This document shows positions 63,291 through 64,000 of a stretch of DNA of 64,000 bases, in pieces. This DNA comes from Haloarcula taiwanensis (GTDB lineage: Archaea; Halobacteriota; Halobacteria; Halobacteriales; Haloarculaceae). The number at the start of each line of letters is the position of its first letter. The first letter of the stretch is position 1. Location: assembly GCA_002844335.1 (NCBI GenBank), contig CP019154.1, forward strand, positions 1,674,001 to 1,738,000, given 5' to 3'. The translations under genes were made by a program, and so were the position numbers. The notes beneath the pieces are model-generated. The model saw nothing but the letters and a program-made list of their open reading frames with translations, was not told the origin of the DNA and did not search any database.

Positions 63291-64000
63291 CTACTCGCTT
63301 TCAGCCAGCAGTCGGTCGAACTTCTCTCGGCCGATGTTCCGCCCCGAGATGGGGAGAACGACCGTTTCACCCCGTAGTTCGTCTCCAGCCTGAAGCGCCG
63401 CAGCGACAGCCGTCGCACAGGCCCCTTCCATGACAATTCGGTCCGTCTCGAACAGGCGTGCTACGGCGTCCGCAATTTCGTCTTCGGAGACGAGCCGGAA
63501 GTCAGCGAGTCCCGCCTGCAGTATTTGCGTCGGGAGCGCGAACGGCACCCGGGTCGCGACGCCCTCTGCGATGGTGTCGACGCTGTCGAGGGGCTCCAGC
63601 GTCTCCTCGTTCCAAGCGCGGTACACCGCGGGCGCACCCGCCGCCTGGACACCGACGACGGCGGCGTCGGTCATCGCCCCGAGCGTGATGCAGTACCCGG
63701 CTGCGGCGGTGCCGCCGCCGACGGGGCAGAACACGCGGTCGACATCGGGGCGCTCGTCGAGGACCTCCAGCCCGGCAGTGCCGACGCCAGCGAGCAACTT
63801 CGGTTCGTTGCCCGAGTGGACGTAGCGCGCCGCACGCTGGGTCGCCAGGGTCTCGATGTGTTCGCGGGCCTCGTCGTAGTCCTCGCCATGCTGAATGACT
63901 TCTGCGCCGAGTTGCTCCAGCGCATCGACTTTTCCGGCGTTGGCCTCTTCCGGGACACCGATGGTGACCGGTACGTCGAACTCGCGGCCGGCCCAGGCGA
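63291..64000 (-). CDS. Threonine dehydratase-like PLP enzyme (3-prime part)
   Basis: The gene runs off the window edge; about 235 codons of the C-terminal part are present. Readable features are TIGVPEEANAGKVDALEQLG, the glycine-rich PLP loop VGGGTAAAGYC and a final LPISGRNIG. This is the fold type II serine/threonine dehydratase family. No ACT regulatory domain follows the catalytic part, since the protein ends in KFDRLLAESE. The PLP lysine lies outside the window. Confidence 0.85.
   Translation of the reverse strand, partial: AWAGREFDVPVTIGVPEEANAGKVDALEQLGAEVIQHGEDYDEAREHIETLATQRAARYVHSGNEPKLLAGVGTAGLEVLDERPDVDRVFCPVGGGTAAAGYCITLGAMTDAAVVGVQAAGAPAVYRAWNEETLEPLDSVDTIAEGVATRVPFALPTQILQAGLADFRLVSEDEIADAVARLFETDRIVMEGACATAVAAALQAGDELRGETVVLPISGRNIGREKFDRLLAESE

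Overview
The window is haloarchaeal chromosome, most like Haloarcula or a close relative. The evidence is high GC outside promoters, very acidic proteins, Tat (twin-arginine) signals on exported redox enzymes, AT-rich TATA boxes placed about 25 bases before start codons (leaderless transcripts), archaeal information genes (SBDS, proteasome alpha, RNase P proteins Pop5 and Rpp30) and haloarchaea-specific regulators (HTH_10, HalOD1). I see no rRNA, tRNA, CRISPR array, integrase or intact insertion sequence. It reads as ordinary chromosome rich in metabolic genes.

Layout. 1-7 kb: a VWA protein, a DUF3179 lipoprotein with a membrane partner, a hydrolase/VOC pair and small conserved proteins. 6-13 kb: 8-oxoguanine glycosylase, acylphosphatase, NAD(P)HX repair, HflX, KatG and FUN14. 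13-17 kb: the SBDS / PsmA / Pop5 / Rpp30 / RNA-binding cluster, followed by a 630-base gene-free stretch that folds into several hairpins. 17-28 kb: NUDIX hydrolase, a cysteine-containing TIM-barrel-like protein, a 23-residue membrane peptide, ThiC, a molybdate/tungstate transporter without its ATPase, MobB-MoaE, MoaC, MoaB and regulators. 27.6-39.6 kb: a NarO-like regulator divergent from a respiratory nitrate reductase operon (membrane protein NarA, Rieske NarB, cytochrome b NarC, NarG, NarH, haem-domain protein, NarJ) that ends in a membrane protein, a HEAT-repeat protein and a DUF59-Mrp-DUF2249 fusion. 40.6-47 kb: a DMSO-reductase-type operon on the minus strand with a DmsR-like regulator. 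47-55 kb: a six-gene MoxR / VWA / DUF58 operon. 55-64 kb: a LOV-domain photoreceptor histidine kinase, PyrB-PyrI, a seven-repeat VCBS propeller with a sugar-isomerase-like protein, a ParA-like ATPase with a RecA-like protein lacking its P-loop, an FKBP isomerase and the end of a threonine dehydratase gene.

The central theme is anaerobic respiration on molybdoenzymes. Molybdate uptake (wtpA, wtpB), cofactor synthesis (moaC, moaE, moaB), two molybdoenzyme operons with chaperones (narJ, dmsD), a possible Fe-S carrier (Mrp fusion) and two regulators sharing a CxCx7C motif lie within about 27 kb. A 12-base palindrome sits between the divergent narO and narA promoters. A near-identical 21/22-base element occurs in the leaders of both wtpA and narA. 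These shared control elements, the candidate structured RNA at about 16.87-17.04 kb and the MoxR/VWA operon are the least explained parts of the window.
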